A stretch of DNA of 64,000 nt from assembly GCF_001997295.1 (NCBI RefSeq), contig NZ_CP019605.1:3100001-3164000 (forward strand). Reading direction: 5' to 3'. The translations under genes and the position numbers were made by a program. Each line of letters opens with the position of its first letter. The first letter of the stretch is position 1. Shown one piece after another: positions 15,714-24,170 of this stretch. The notes below the pieces were generated by a model. The model saw only the letters and a program-made list of their open reading frames with translations, was not told the origin of the DNA and did not search any database. Origin of the DNA: Tessaracoccus flavus (lineage in GTDB: Bacteria; Actinomycetota; Actinomycetes; Propionibacteriales; Propionibacteriaceae).

Positions 15714-18368
15714 ATGAGTGAAGAACGCTATATCTACGACCTCGCTGACGGCGACGGCACGATGCGGTCGCTTCTCGGCGGTAAGGGCGCGGGCGTAGCT
15801 GAGATGAATCGGGTTGGGGTTCCCGTCCCCGACGCGTTCACCGTCACGACGACGGCGTGCGTGCAGACGATGAACAACAACGGCGAGTGGCCCGACGGCC
15901 TGGCCGATCAGATCGCGCAAGGTCTGAAGCGCCTCGAGGAACGCACCGGGCGTACGCTCGGCGGTTCCGAACGTCCGCTGCTCGTCTCGGTGCGTTCGGG
16001 TGCCGTGCACTCGATGCCCGGCATGATGGACACGATCCTCAACCTCGGTATCTCCGACGAATCAGTTGTCGCCCTGGCAGAGGAGTTCGGCAACGAACGC
16101 TTCGCCTGGGACTGCTACCGCCGCTTCATCCAGATGTACGGCGAGGTCGTCGAGGGTGTGCCGCAGAACCTCTACGAGGATGCGCTGAGCGAGCTGAAGC
16201 ACCACCGCGGCGTCGATCAGGACACCGACCTGGACGCCGACGACCTCAAGGGTCTGGTCGAGACCTTCAAGCAGATCTCAAACGACCACCTCGGCGGCGC
16301 ATGGACCGCCGACCCCCGCGAGCAACTCAACCGGGCCGTCAACGCCGTCTTCAAGTCGTGGGGCAACCCCCGCGCCGAGGTGTACCGCCGCGCCCACAAC
16401 ATCCCGGCCAGCCTCGGCACCGCCGTCAACATCATGCAGATGGTCTTCGGCAACCGCGGCGACACCTCCGCCACCGGGGTGTGCTTCACGCGCAACCCGT
16501 CGACCGGTGAGAAGGCGCTCTACGGCGAGTTCCTCGTCAACGCCCAGGGCGAGGACGTCGTCGCGGGCATCCGCACGCCGCGTCCCATGGGCGAGATGAA
16601 GGACGTGCTGCCGGAGGCCTACGAGCAGCTCGTGGCCACCATGCACAAGATGGAGCAGCACTACAAGGACATGCAGGACATGGAGTTCACCATCGAGGAT
16701 GGCAAGCTCTACCTGCTGCAGACCCGTAACGGCAAGCGCACCGCCGCGGCCGCCCTCAAGGTGGCCTCGGACCTCGTCGATGAGGGCGTCATCTCCCAGG
16801 AGGAGGCGCTGCTGCGCATCGAGCCCGGCCAGCTGGACCAGCTGCTGCACCCGGCCATCCCTCCGGAGCACGGCCAGATCCCGATCGCGAAGGGCCTCCC
16901 GGCCTCGCCCGGCGCCGCGGTGGGCGGTGTCGTCTTCGACGCCGACACGGCCGCCGAGCGCGGCAGCAAGGGTGAGCCCGTGGTGCTGGTGCGGTTCGAG
17001 ACCACGCCCGACGACATCCACGGCGTCATCGAAGCCCAGGGCATCCTCACGGCTCACGGTGGCATGACCTCGCACGCGGCCGTGGTGGCCCGCGGCATGG
17101 GCAAGCCCTGTGTTGCCGGTGCGCACGGCATCAAGATCGACCCGGTCGGCAAGACGCTGACCATCGGCGATCGCGTCATCAAGGAGGGCGAGACCATCAC
17201 CCTCGACGGCACCACCGGCGACGTCTATGGCGAGAAGATCGAGCTCATCCCGCCGCAGATCAACGAGGACTTCGAGCGGGTTGTTCAGTGGGCCGACAGC
17301 GTGCGCCGTCTGGGCGTGCGCGCCAACGCCGACAACTTCGAGGACGCGACGAAGGCCCGCGAGCTGGGCGCCGAGGGTATCGGCCTCTGCCGGACCGAAC
17401 ACATGTTCATGGCCCAGGACCGTCTCCCGGCGGTGCGGCGCATGATCCTCGCCGAGAGCTCCGAGCAGCGCGCTGCCGCGCTCGAGGAGATCCTGCCGAT
17501 GCAGCAGTCGGACTTCGAGGGCGTCTTCACCGCGATGAAGGGGCTTCCGGTCACGGTTCGCCTCCTCGACCCGCCGCTGCACGAGTTCCTGCCGAACCTC
17601 GTCGAACAGTCGTTGCTGGTGCAGAGGCTGGAGATGTCCGGTGGCGACTCCGAGGAACTCGGCGAAGCCAAGCAGACCCTGGCCCAGGTCAAGCGCCTAC
17701 ACGAGCTCAACCCGATGCTCGGCACCCGTGGCTGCCGCCTGGCGATGCTGTACCCCGAGATCCCCGACATGCAGACGCGCGCGATCGTGCGTGCCGCGCT
17801 CGCGGTCAGGGAGCGCGAGGGCGAGACCGTCGGCGTGGAGATCATGATCCCGCTGGTGGCGCTCAGCCAGGAGCTCGAGACGCAGCGCGCGATCGTCGTC
17901 GCGGCGGTGGAGGACGAGCTGGCCCAGGCCGGAGCGGAGCTCGACTACACCGTCGGCACGATGATCGAGCTGCCCCGTGCAGCGCTGATCGCCGACAAGA
18001 TCGCCGAGCATGCCGACTTCTTCTCGTTCGGCACCAACGACCTGACGCAGACCGCGATCGGTATCTCGCGCGACGACGCCGAGAACGGCTTCCTCACGCA
18101 GTACGTGATGGATCGGGTCCTCGAGCGCAACCCGTTCGAGACCATCGATGTCGAGGGCGTCGGCCAGCTGGTCGAGATGGGCGTCGAGCGCGGACGGTCG
18201 GTCAAGCCCAAGCTGAAGACCGGCGTCTGCGGTGAGCACGGTGGCGATCCCGATTCCGTGGAGTTCTTCCACGGCGCTGGGCTCGACTACGTCAGCTGCT
18301 CTCCGTTCCGCGTGCCGATCGCCCGCTTCGCCGCGGCCAAGGCGGTGCTTCAGGAGAAGAAGGCCTGA
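15714..18368 (+). CDS. ppdK: Pyruvate, phosphate dikinase
   Basis: The product has 884 residues from ATG 15714 (AAGGAGA upstream). It catalyses reversible conversion of pyruvate, ATP and Pi to PEP, AMP and PPi. The N-terminal ATP-grasp part has LLGGKGAGVAEMNRVGVPVP. The phospho-His loop GGMTSHAAVVARG holds the regulatory Thr452 and catalytic His454. The PEP-binding barrel contains GVCGEHGGDP with catalytic Cys near residue 839. Length and motifs are canonical, so regulation by the DUF299 protein at 12220 is expected. It is followed by a clear terminator. Confidence 0.96.
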   Translation: MSEERYIYDLADGDGTMRSLLGGKGAGVAEMNRVGVPVPDAFTVTTTACVQTMNNNGEWPDGLADQIAQGLKRLEERTGRTLGGSERPLLVSVRSGAVHSMPGMMDTILNLGISDESVVALAEEFGNERFAWDCYRRFIQMYGEVVEGVPQNLYEDALSELKHHRGVDQDTDLDADDLKGLVETFKQISNDHLGGAWTADPREQLNRAVNAVFKSWGNPRAEVYRRAHNIPASLGTAVNIMQMVFGNRGDTSATGVCFTRNPSTGEKALYGEFLVNAQGEDVVAGIRTPRPMGEMKDVLPEAYEQLVATMHKMEQHYKDMQDMEFTIEDGKLYLLQTRNGKRTAAAALKVASDLVDEGVISQEEALLRIEPGQLDQLLHPAIPPEHGQIPIAKGLPASPGAAVGGVVFDADTAAERGSKGEPVVLVRFETTPDDIHGVIEAQGILTAHGGMTSHAAVVARGMGKPCVAGAHGIKIDPVGKTLTIGDRVIKEGETITLDGTTGDVYGEKIELIPPQINEDFERVVQWADSVRRLGVRANADNFEDATKARELGAEGIGLCRTEHMFMAQDRLPAVRRMILAESSEQRAAALEEILPMQQSDFEGVFTAMKGLPVTVRLLDPPLHEFLPNLVEQSLLVQRLEMSGGDSEELGEAKQTLAQVKRLHELNPMLGTRGCRLAMLYPEIPDMQTRAIVRAALAVREREGETVGVEIMIPLVALSQELETQRAIVVAAVEDELAQAGAELDYTVGTMIELPRAALIADKIAEHADFFSFGTNDLTQTAIGISRDDAENGFLTQYVMDRVLERNPFETIDVEGVGQLVEMGVERGRSVKPKLKTGVCGEHGGDPDSVEFFHGAGLDYVSCSPFRVPIARFAAAKAVLQEKKA

Positions 18369-18385
18369 GCCGTCCACCCTGAGTT

Positions 18386-18415
18386 GAGGGCCCCGCTGTT
18401 CGCAGCGGGGCCCTC
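18386..18415 (+). terminator. ppdK terminator hairpin
   Basis: A perfect 13-bp stem, GAGGGCCCCGCTG with its complement, closes on a TTCG tetraloop 17 nt after the ppdK stop. Confidence 0.9.
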
Positions 18416-18451
18416 TCATGTCCGCCAAGGCCGGCCCGTAGATCGACTCGC

Positions 18452-18531
18452 ACCCTCTGGTGTTGCGCTCGACGCACCCTCTGAGCGTGACTCCGCGCTC
18501 AGAGGGTGCGTCGAGCGCAACATCAGAGGGT
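18452..18531. repeat. Family D long inverted repeat (36-bp arms, 8-nt loop)
   Basis: Arms at 18452-18487 and 18496-18531 match at 35 of 36 positions; the sole difference would be a G-U pair in RNA of one strand. It lies between convergent ppdK and the APH-like gene, and its last base is the first base of the latter's stop codon complement. It may work as a bidirectional terminator or be a non-autonomous element. Confidence 0.85.
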
Positions 18532-19745
18532 CAGGCACGCCTAGCTAGCTTGCCGTGGGCACTGACAGCAGAGTCGGCCCAGATCTCGGCGAGCTCCAGC
18601 CAGGTCTCGGCGAGCGGGCCGGCGCCCGAGATGAGGCTCACGAGTACTGCCGCCACCCGGGCACGGAGCGATGCTGGATTCACCCGCTGGTCGAAGTCGG
18701 TCAACCAGTGGGCCAGCACCTCATCGATCCGCGGGTACGACTCGGGCGAGAGAGACGGCAGCACCGCGAGGTGGGCCAGGCAGCACGCGAGATCATCGAC
18801 CCGGTGCCCGGGCCCGCAGGAGTCCATGTCGATGACCCGCAGCCCCTGGTCAGAGACGAAGATGTTGGCCTCGTAGAAGTCCCCATGGACCGGGACGACG
18901 GGGCCGGCCGGCAACGAGTCGAGCAACGTCTGTATCCGTGCGGCCAGCGAAGCGATCCGGTCGGCGTGTTCGGGGAGTTCGTGGGCAGCGGTGGCGCTGT
19001 GGAAGTCGAGGCGATCGGCCCAGGACTCCCGGCGCGGGAGGTCCGTGACCGCGTCCGGGACCTGGTCCAGGAGTTCCGCTAGGTCCGCCGGCTCGGGGAG
19101 GGCGTGGCCGAGGAACTGCCAGTCCACCAGGCGCTGCGCGAGGGACACTCCAGGCACCGCGGCCGTGACGAGCACGCCCGGCCTGGGGCGGAGCGCGATG
19201 GGTGCGGTGAGGCCGGCGGCGGCCACCGGATCGATGCGGTCTGCGAGGATCGACGCCTTCCGCTCCGGCATCACCTTGACGAACCACGTGCGGCCGTCGG
19301 CGGTCAGGCGGAGGACGGCGCGGCGGAGGGGACGGTAGGCGAGCAGGCTGATGTCGAGCTCGGCGATGCCGTCACGATGAGGCGGCAGCTGGCCCAACCA
19401 TGAGAGCACGGTGGCCGGGTCGCAGGCGGCGGCCAGCGCAGGGAGGCGGGGATCGGCCGGGTGCCGCCACACCGAGAACCGGCCGTGCTCGGTGGTCACC
19501 TCGACGGCGGGTTCGCCGACGGCCGCGGTCGAGATGAGGAGGTGGTCGACCACCTCGGCGCCGTCGACCGGGTACGCCACCGTGTAGATGGCGGTCGCTT
19601 CAGCGCCCGGGCGGTAGTGGAACTCATCGCGCGTGGCGGTGAAGGTGAGCCCGTCCGCGTTCCCCACGAGAGCCGCCCGAAGCAGCCCTTCAGCGTCTGG
19701 GGACGCGAGAAAGGCAACGTCGGGCGGCAGGGGATGGCGAGGCAT
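18531..19745 (-). CDS. APH-fold phosphotransferase
   Basis: The product has 404 residues. The C-terminal half has the aminoglycoside-phosphotransferase/choline-kinase signature PVVPVHGDFYEANIFVSD (catalytic loop HGDFYEAN) followed by LRVIDMDSCGPGHRVDDLA (metal-binding DxD-type segment). The N-terminal 120 residues include an unusual beta-rich region (FHYRPGAEATAIYTV). The family phosphorylates small molecules; the substrate is unknown and antibiotic resistance should not be assumed. It begins 8 nt after the stop of the Ser/Ala/Pro protein, so they are probably cotranscribed. Confidence 0.8.
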   Translation of the reverse strand: MPRHPLPPDVAFLASPDAEGLLRAALVGNADGLTFTATRDEFHYRPGAEATAIYTVAYPVDGAEVVDHLLISTAAVGEPAVEVTTEHGRFSVWRHPADPRLPALAAACDPATVLSWLGQLPPHRDGIAELDISLLAYRPLRRAVLRLTADGRTWFVKVMPERKASILADRIDPVAAAGLTAPIALRPRPGVLVTAAVPGVSLAQRLVDWQFLGHALPEPADLAELLDQVPDAVTDLPRRESWADRLDFHSATAAHELPEHADRIASLAARIQTLLDSLPAGPVVPVHGDFYEANIFVSDQGLRVIDMDSCGPGHRVDDLACCLAHLAVLPSLSPESYPRIDEVLAHWLTDFDQRVNPASLRARVAAVLVSLISGAGPLAETWLELAEIWADSAVSAHGKLARRA

Positions 19746-19753
19746 AACCGCGG

Positions 19754-20251
19754 TCAGTCGCCGGAGTTGGCGGAGGGAGCCGACGATGCGCTGGCGGGGG
19801 ACGGGGCGGACGCCGGGCTGACAGGGCTGGGGGCCGACGGTGCGCTGGCCGGGGACATCGGCGAATCCGGGCTGTCCGGTGAGGCCGGGCTCTTGGCCGA
19901 CAGCGGTGACACGGCGGACTTAGCCGATGCGGCGGACTTTGCCGACGCCGCGGACCGAGCCGACGCGGCGGTCTTGGCACTGGCGGCGCTTGGAGCCACG
20001 GAGACGGTCACCTGCGGTGCGGCGGCGGAGGCCGTGGCGGCCGGGAGCTTGGCGGCCGGCGTCGAGGCGGACCTGGCGGACCACGGGGTGTCGGCCGACT
20101 GGGTGGTGGCCGGAGCGGCGCTCACGGTGACGCTGGGGGCATCCTGGGTGCCGCGGCTGTCAGCGATCGCGACGGCACCAGCGGTGGCGGCGCCGAGCCC
20201 GAGCGTTCCGGAGATCGCCCACGTGGCGATGGTGCGCTTGGAGATGTTCAT
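19754..20251 (-). CDS. Exported Ser/Ala/Pro low-complexity protein
   Basis: The product has 165 residues from ATG 20251 (MNISKRTIATWAISGTLGLG), with a signal peptide or N-terminal anchor ending near AVAIADS. From about residue 80 to the end it is built of degenerate three- and four-residue units (SAASAKSAASAKSAVSPLSA, then SPxSP and SAPSPVSPAS). The composition suggests an extended, possibly glycosylated wall-spanning stalk, but no anchor or binding domain follows. The 17 residues upstream in the frame lack support as coding. It is the first gene of a pair with the APH-fold kinase. Confidence 0.75.
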   Translation of the reverse strand: MNISKRTIATWAISGTLGLGAATAGAVAIADSRGTQDAPSVTVSAAPATTQSADTPWSARSASTPAAKLPAATASAAAPQVTVSVAPSAASAKTAASARSAASAKSAASAKSAVSPLSAKSPASPDSPDSPMSPASAPSAPSPVSPASAPSPASASSAPSANSGD

Positions 20252-20353
20252 GGTGTGTTCCTCTCGTACCCGAACCGGTGGTCGGTTCCTGATGTCCACT
20301 ACGAAACACCGCAGGGATGAGGGACGCCCTAGATCAAGATGAGCAATCGTTCA

Positions 20354-21274
20354 TCAACCCGCGACCAGGACCTCGGCTCGGGACCTCAAGGATGCGCCCG
20401 CCAGACCCTCGACGTGCGCTGCGGCCGCAGCCAGCCCGTGCCGGACGACCTCCTCTCCATCCGCCCCGCGAAGCAGCCCCCAGGCCAGACCCGCGACGAA
20501 CGTGTCGCCGGCCATGACGGACACCATCGCTCGGTCGGCGGGGCTCGGCAGCACCGCTGGGCGCCCCTCGCGCAGGACCGCGACCCCTCGCGCGCCGAGC
20601 GAGACGAGCGGGATGGTGGCGCCGGCCTCGTCCAGGAACTGAAGTGCCCGCTCGACCCGCTCGTCGGCCGTCAGGCTCTCAAGCCCAGGGAGCGCCCGGA
20701 TCTCCTCGTCGTTGGGTTTGAACGCGGTGATCCCACGCACTGCCAGGCACGCGCGCAGCGCGGCCCCCTGCGCATCGACGATCACGCGCGCCCCGCGCTC
20801 GAGGCTGGCGGCGGCGAGCTGGGCCCAGGCGTCGTCGGCGAGACCTTGAGCCAGTGACCCGTTGAGGGTGACGATGTCGTCAGGCTGCAGGGACGCGAGC
20901 ACGCCGTCGAACAACATCTCGACGGCGTCAGGATCGTCGATGCGTAGCCGCTCGCCCATGAAATGCGCGGCGACCTTCTCGCCGCTGCCGTCCACCAACG
21001 TCAGGTTGTGCCGGACGCTACCGGGGACGGTGACCAGGCCGTGGCTCAGCCCCTCGGCGTCGAGCCGCGCCGCGTACTCGCCTGCGTCGTCGGCCCCGAC
21101 CGCCACGTGCGCGACGACCGGCACGCCCAGCGCCGCGGCGGACCTGGCGCAGGAGACTCCCTTGCCGGAGGCGACGGAGCGGTACGCATGCATGGTGCCT
21201 ACCCCGCCCCAGTCGAGGCCGCTGACGGTGTAGTAGTCGTCGAACCCGGGGCTGAGCGTCACGGTGTGCAGCAT
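20354..21274 (-). CDS. PfkB-family carbohydrate kinase, 1-phosphofructokinase-like
   Basis: The product has 306 residues. It begins MLHTVTLSPGFDDYYTVSGL, resembling FruK/LacC kinases (TLNPAxD start), and contains SGKGVSCARSAAALG near residue 36, the GGKGxNxA sugar-binding motif. The C-terminal ATP/anion-hole motif reads VMAGDTFVAGLAWG, keeping the catalytic Asp of the GAGD motif with Met in place of the first Gly. No PTS fructose genes are adjacent, so the sugar substrate is uncertain. Confidence 0.8.
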   Translation of the reverse strand: MLHTVTLSPGFDDYYTVSGLDWGGVGTMHAYRSVASGKGVSCARSAAALGVPVVAHVAVGADDAGEYAARLDAEGLSHGLVTVPGSVRHNLTLVDGSGEKVAAHFMGERLRIDDPDAVEMLFDGVLASLQPDDIVTLNGSLAQGLADDAWAQLAAASLERGARVIVDAQGAALRACLAVRGITAFKPNDEEIRALPGLESLTADERVERALQFLDEAGATIPLVSLGARGVAVLREGRPAVLPSPADRAMVSVMAGDTFVAGLAWGLLRGADGEEVVRHGLAAAAAHVEGLAGASLRSRAEVLVAG

Positions 21275-21399
21275 GCGACGAGCCTACGGGCTCGCCTCGC
21301 CCGGGAACTCCGGTTCGGGGAGGTTGGCGTGCGGGTGGTTGGTGTGGGGGTCATACTGGATGGGTAACTCCCGAGCGGGAGCCGACGAGGAGCGCAACC

Positions 21400-21999
21400 A
21401 TGTCGCAGCCGAACGACTACGGCCAGTCAGATCCACGGCAGTCGCCGCGCGAACCCGAGACCACACCCGATGGGTGGGGCCAGCCCGGCTACAGCGCTGG
21501 TAGCCCCTACTCGCAGCCGACACCTCCGCCGCCGCGCACCGATCCGTACGGCCAGCCCTATCCGCAGTCGGGGTACGGACACAACCCTTACGCCCAGCCG
21601 TACGGCTCCCAGCAGGCTGATCCCTACGGCCTCTACGGACAAGACACGTACGCGCCCTACGGTCAGGACCCCTACGGGACTCCCTCCTACCCACCGGTGC
21701 AGCCGTACGGCGCTCCGGGCTACGGCTACGGGTACGGGTCGGCCGAACATCCGCAGGCGAGCACCGTCCTGCTGCTGGGTGTCGGGGGATTCCTCTTCAT
21801 GCCGTTGTGGTTCATCGCCTGGCACCTGGGCGGCCGCGCGAGGGACGAGATCCGGGGCGGCGCGCCCTTCCGCTGGGACGGGAACCTCAAGATCGGGTTC
21901 CTGCTCGGCAAGGTGATGGGCATCCTGACGATCCTGGGCTTCGTGCTGAGCGTGCTCTTCATGATCCTGGCTGGCGGGCTCATGGTGCTGGGGGGCTGA
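21400..21999 (+). CDS. Membrane protein with Pro/Tyr/Gly/Gln-rich cytoplasmic-type N-terminus
   Basis: The product has 199 residues. Residues 1-115 are low complexity, dominated by PYGQPYPQ- and DPYG-like units. Two TM segments follow (ASTVLLLGVGGFLFMPLWFIAW and a C-terminal GKVMGILTILGFVLSVLFMI), separated by ARDEIRGGAPFRWDGNLKIG. This matches the common actinobacterial DUF4190-like membrane protein layout. The role is unknown. The region 21275-21399 upstream holds no gene. Confidence 0.75.
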   Translation: MSQPNDYGQSDPRQSPREPETTPDGWGQPGYSAGSPYSQPTPPPPRTDPYGQPYPQSGYGHNPYAQPYGSQQADPYGLYGQDTYAPYGQDPYGTPSYPPVQPYGAPGYGYGYGSAEHPQASTVLLLGVGGFLFMPLWFIAWHLGGRARDEIRGGAPFRWDGNLKIGFLLGKVMGILTILGFVLSVLFMILAGGLMVLGG

Positions 22000-22013
22000 C
22001 CGCCAGGGCTGAC

Positions 22014-22038
22014 GGGGCCCCACGCTGAGCGGGGCCCC
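22014..22038. terminator. Bidirectional hairpin between convergent genes
   Basis: Two copies of GGGGCCCC (22014-22021 and 22031-22038) can pair across a 9-nt spacer between the convergent membrane-protein gene and metS. Confidence 0.7.
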
Positions 22039-22056
22039 ATCAGAGAGCGCAGCGCC

Positions 22057-22182
22057 CTAGAAGCCGTCACCCTCGTCGACGATGACCTCGGGGCTCCGGA
22101 GCAGGTGCACGATCGCGACGCCCAACCCGCCCCAGAGGGTGGTGATGGCGACGATCATCATGATGGTGGCTGTAGCTGTCAT
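22057..22182 (-). CDS. metS: MetS-like small subunit of NSS-family importer
   Basis: The product has 41 residues and starts MTATATIMMIVAITTLWGGL, a single TM helix followed by a short acidic tail (SPEVIVDEGDGF). The ATG at 22182 overlaps the transporter's stop (ATGA). Size, topology and position match MetS, the small subunit needed by the MetP methionine/alanine importer in corynebacteria. It is too short for routine ORF calling. Confidence 0.85.
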   Translation of the reverse strand: MTATATIMMIVAITTLWGGLGVAIVHLLRSPEVIVDEGDGF

Positions 22183-23738
22183 TTCTGCATGATCTCCTCG
22201 TACTTGACATTGAGTGCGGCTTCGTCGATCTCCGTGACCACGTCACGCCTCCACCGCGTGGCGAAGGCGATGACGACCGCGACGATGATGATGCCGCCCG
22301 CCATGCCCCAGCCGAAGATGCCGAGCATCCCGGCCGGGTAGTCCCCGTACGGAGCCTGGATCTTGGTGAGGATCTCGTTGAAGACGATGTAGCCGAGGAC
22401 GATCGGCACCAGGATGCCGACCAGGCCCAGCCACAGCTTCCCGAAGCGGACGCTGGAGACGCGGTCGAGGTGCTGCTGCAGTGCGGGCAGCTTGCGCAGG
22501 ATCCAACCGACGACGAGCACGCTCGTGAAGGCTCCGAGCAGGATGCCGAACTTGTTGATGAACTCGTCGGTGATGTCGAGGAAGTAGAGCCCCGTCGTCG
22601 TCGGCAGGAAGAGCATGGAGACCGCGGCCATCGGAATGCCGACGGCGGCCGTGGCCATCACACGGCTGAGACCCATCTTGTCGCGGACCGCCGACACGCA
22701 CACCTCGACGATCGAGATCATCGAGGTGAAGCCTGCGAACATCAGCGACGCGAAGAACAGCACGCCGATCACCGGACCGAGGTTGGTGGTGCTGACGATC
22801 GTCGGGAACGCGATGAACGCGAGCCCGATGCCACCGGCGGCGACCTCGTCCATCGTCTGGTTGGTGGCCTGCATCATGAAGCCCAGCGCCGCGAAGACGC
22901 CGATGCCGGCGAGCAGCTCGAAGCTGGAGTTCGCGAATCCGACGACGAGGCCGGAGCCCGTGAGGTTGGTGCGACGGCGCAGGTAGGAGGAGTAGGTGAT
23001 CATGATGCCGAAGCCGACGGAGAGCGAGAAGAAGATCTGGCCGTACGCCGCCGCCCAGACGCCGGGGTTCGTGAGCGCCGACCAGTCGGGGGTGAAGAAC
23101 GCGTTGAGGCCGTCGACCGCGCCGGGGAGCATGATCGCCTGGAACACGAGAATGAGGAACATGACGAGCAGGAGCGGGATCATGACGACGTTGGCACGGG
23201 CGATTCCGCGCCGCACGCCGAGCGCGATGACGACCAGCGTCACCACCCAGACCAGAGCCATCGGCATGGCGACCTGCGGGACGAAGTCGAACCCGATGTG
23301 GGGGGTGTCGGCGAGTTGAAGGAACTCGCCGTACAGGAACGCCTGGGCGTCGTCGCCCCAGCTCTGGTTGAAGCTGAAGATGAAGTACATCCCGGCCCAG
23401 GCGAGGATCGCGGCGTAGTAGACGGCGATGACGAAGCACACCAGCACCTGCCACCAGCCGAGCGACTCGACCCACTTCGCCCGTCCGACGCGACGCATCG
23501 CCAACGGGGCGCTGCTGCGGTAGCGGTGACCGATCGCGTAGTCGAAGAACAGCAGCGGGATGCCTGCCGTCAGCAACGCGACGAGGTAGGGGATGACGAA
23601 CGCGCCGCCGCCGTTGCTGTAGGCGACGTACGGGAAGCGCCAGATATTGCCGAGACCGACGGCGGAGCCGATCGCGGCGAGGATGAACACGTTGCGCGAG
23701 CTGAAGACCTCACGCTTGACGACTGTTGGATCAGCCAT
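22179..23738 (-). CDS. metP: Sodium-dependent amino-acid symporter, NSS/SNF family (MetP-like)
   Basis: The product has 519 residues with about 12 TM segments. The first helix holds the NSS sodium/substrate signature AAIGSAVGLGNIWRFPYVAY at about residues 20-40. The translationally coupled small subunit supports a MetP-type methionine/alanine importer rather than another NSS transporter; substrate choice is inference from that pairing. An about 430-bp upstream region without genes contains family C repeats and probably the promoter. Confidence 0.87.
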   Translation of the reverse strand: MADPTVVKREVFSSRNVFILAAIGSAVGLGNIWRFPYVAYSNGGGAFVIPYLVALLTAGIPLLFFDYAIGHRYRSSAPLAMRRVGRAKWVESLGWWQVLVCFVIAVYYAAILAWAGMYFIFSFNQSWGDDAQAFLYGEFLQLADTPHIGFDFVPQVAMPMALVWVVTLVVIALGVRRGIARANVVMIPLLLVMFLILVFQAIMLPGAVDGLNAFFTPDWSALTNPGVWAAAYGQIFFSLSVGFGIMITYSSYLRRRTNLTGSGLVVGFANSSFELLAGIGVFAALGFMMQATNQTMDEVAAGGIGLAFIAFPTIVSTTNLGPVIGVLFFASLMFAGFTSMISIVEVCVSAVRDKMGLSRVMATAAVGIPMAAVSMLFLPTTTGLYFLDITDEFINKFGILLGAFTSVLVVGWILRKLPALQQHLDRVSSVRFGKLWLGLVGILVPIVLGYIVFNEILTKIQAPYGDYPAGMLGIFGWGMAGGIIIVAVVIAFATRWRRDVVTEIDEAALNVKYEEIMQK

Positions 23739-23856
23739 GTTGCCTCCCGACGGTGGGAATGGATCGATACGGGCTCACCGTAGTGCTCCGCCGTCGGGTC
23801 GGAGCGCCCGCCCACGAAAATGGGCGTGGCACTGGCCCGGGTCGTCGGCATTGATA

Positions 23857-24084
23857 GTCGCCAACGCTCCGACCGGTACGCCAACGGTCCACCCCCACGC
23901 CAACGGCCCGACCGAAACGCGAAAGGTGCGAGGAGAACGCCAACGGGGCGGGCCGTTCGCTGGCGAGACTCAGCGATGCCAGCGAGATTTCGCAGGCATC
24001 GATGGGTATCGACGGCGTTTTGGCGGCGCCGTTGGCGTTTGGCAGGGCCGTTGGCGTTCGGACGGCGCGGTTGGCGTCGGCAAG
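23857..24084. repeat. Family C inverted repeat array
   Basis: Four or more left-hand CGCCAACG-type units (with GACCGNAACGC spacers) face right-hand TTGGCGTTTGG and TTGGCGTTCGG units. The centre reads GAGACTCAGCGATGCC...GGCATCGATGGGTATCG. This is the longest of three copies in the window. The 23739-24170 gap has no supported gene. Confidence 0.8.
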
Positions 24085-24170
24085 GCCTTACCGATGCGCG
24101 ACATCCGACGGCAACCTCCTACGACGACGCGCGGGCAGTCCCACGGGCGGCGAGGGAGCTCGCGATCGAA

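Noticed and set aside
18531-19745. Aminoglycoside resistance gene
   Set aside because: Only the general APH fold is seen; the N-terminal region differs from known resistance enzymes, so resistance is not supported.
20354-21274. Inactive PfkB kinase because of MAGD in place of GAGD
   Set aside because: The catalytic Asp and the adjacent Ala-Gly are kept and the sugar-binding motif is intact, so loss of activity is not supported.
22470-23783. Plus-strand 437-residue frame
   Set aside because: It is antisense to the NSS transporter and is Asp/Glu/Arg-rich with no hydrophobic segment or motif.
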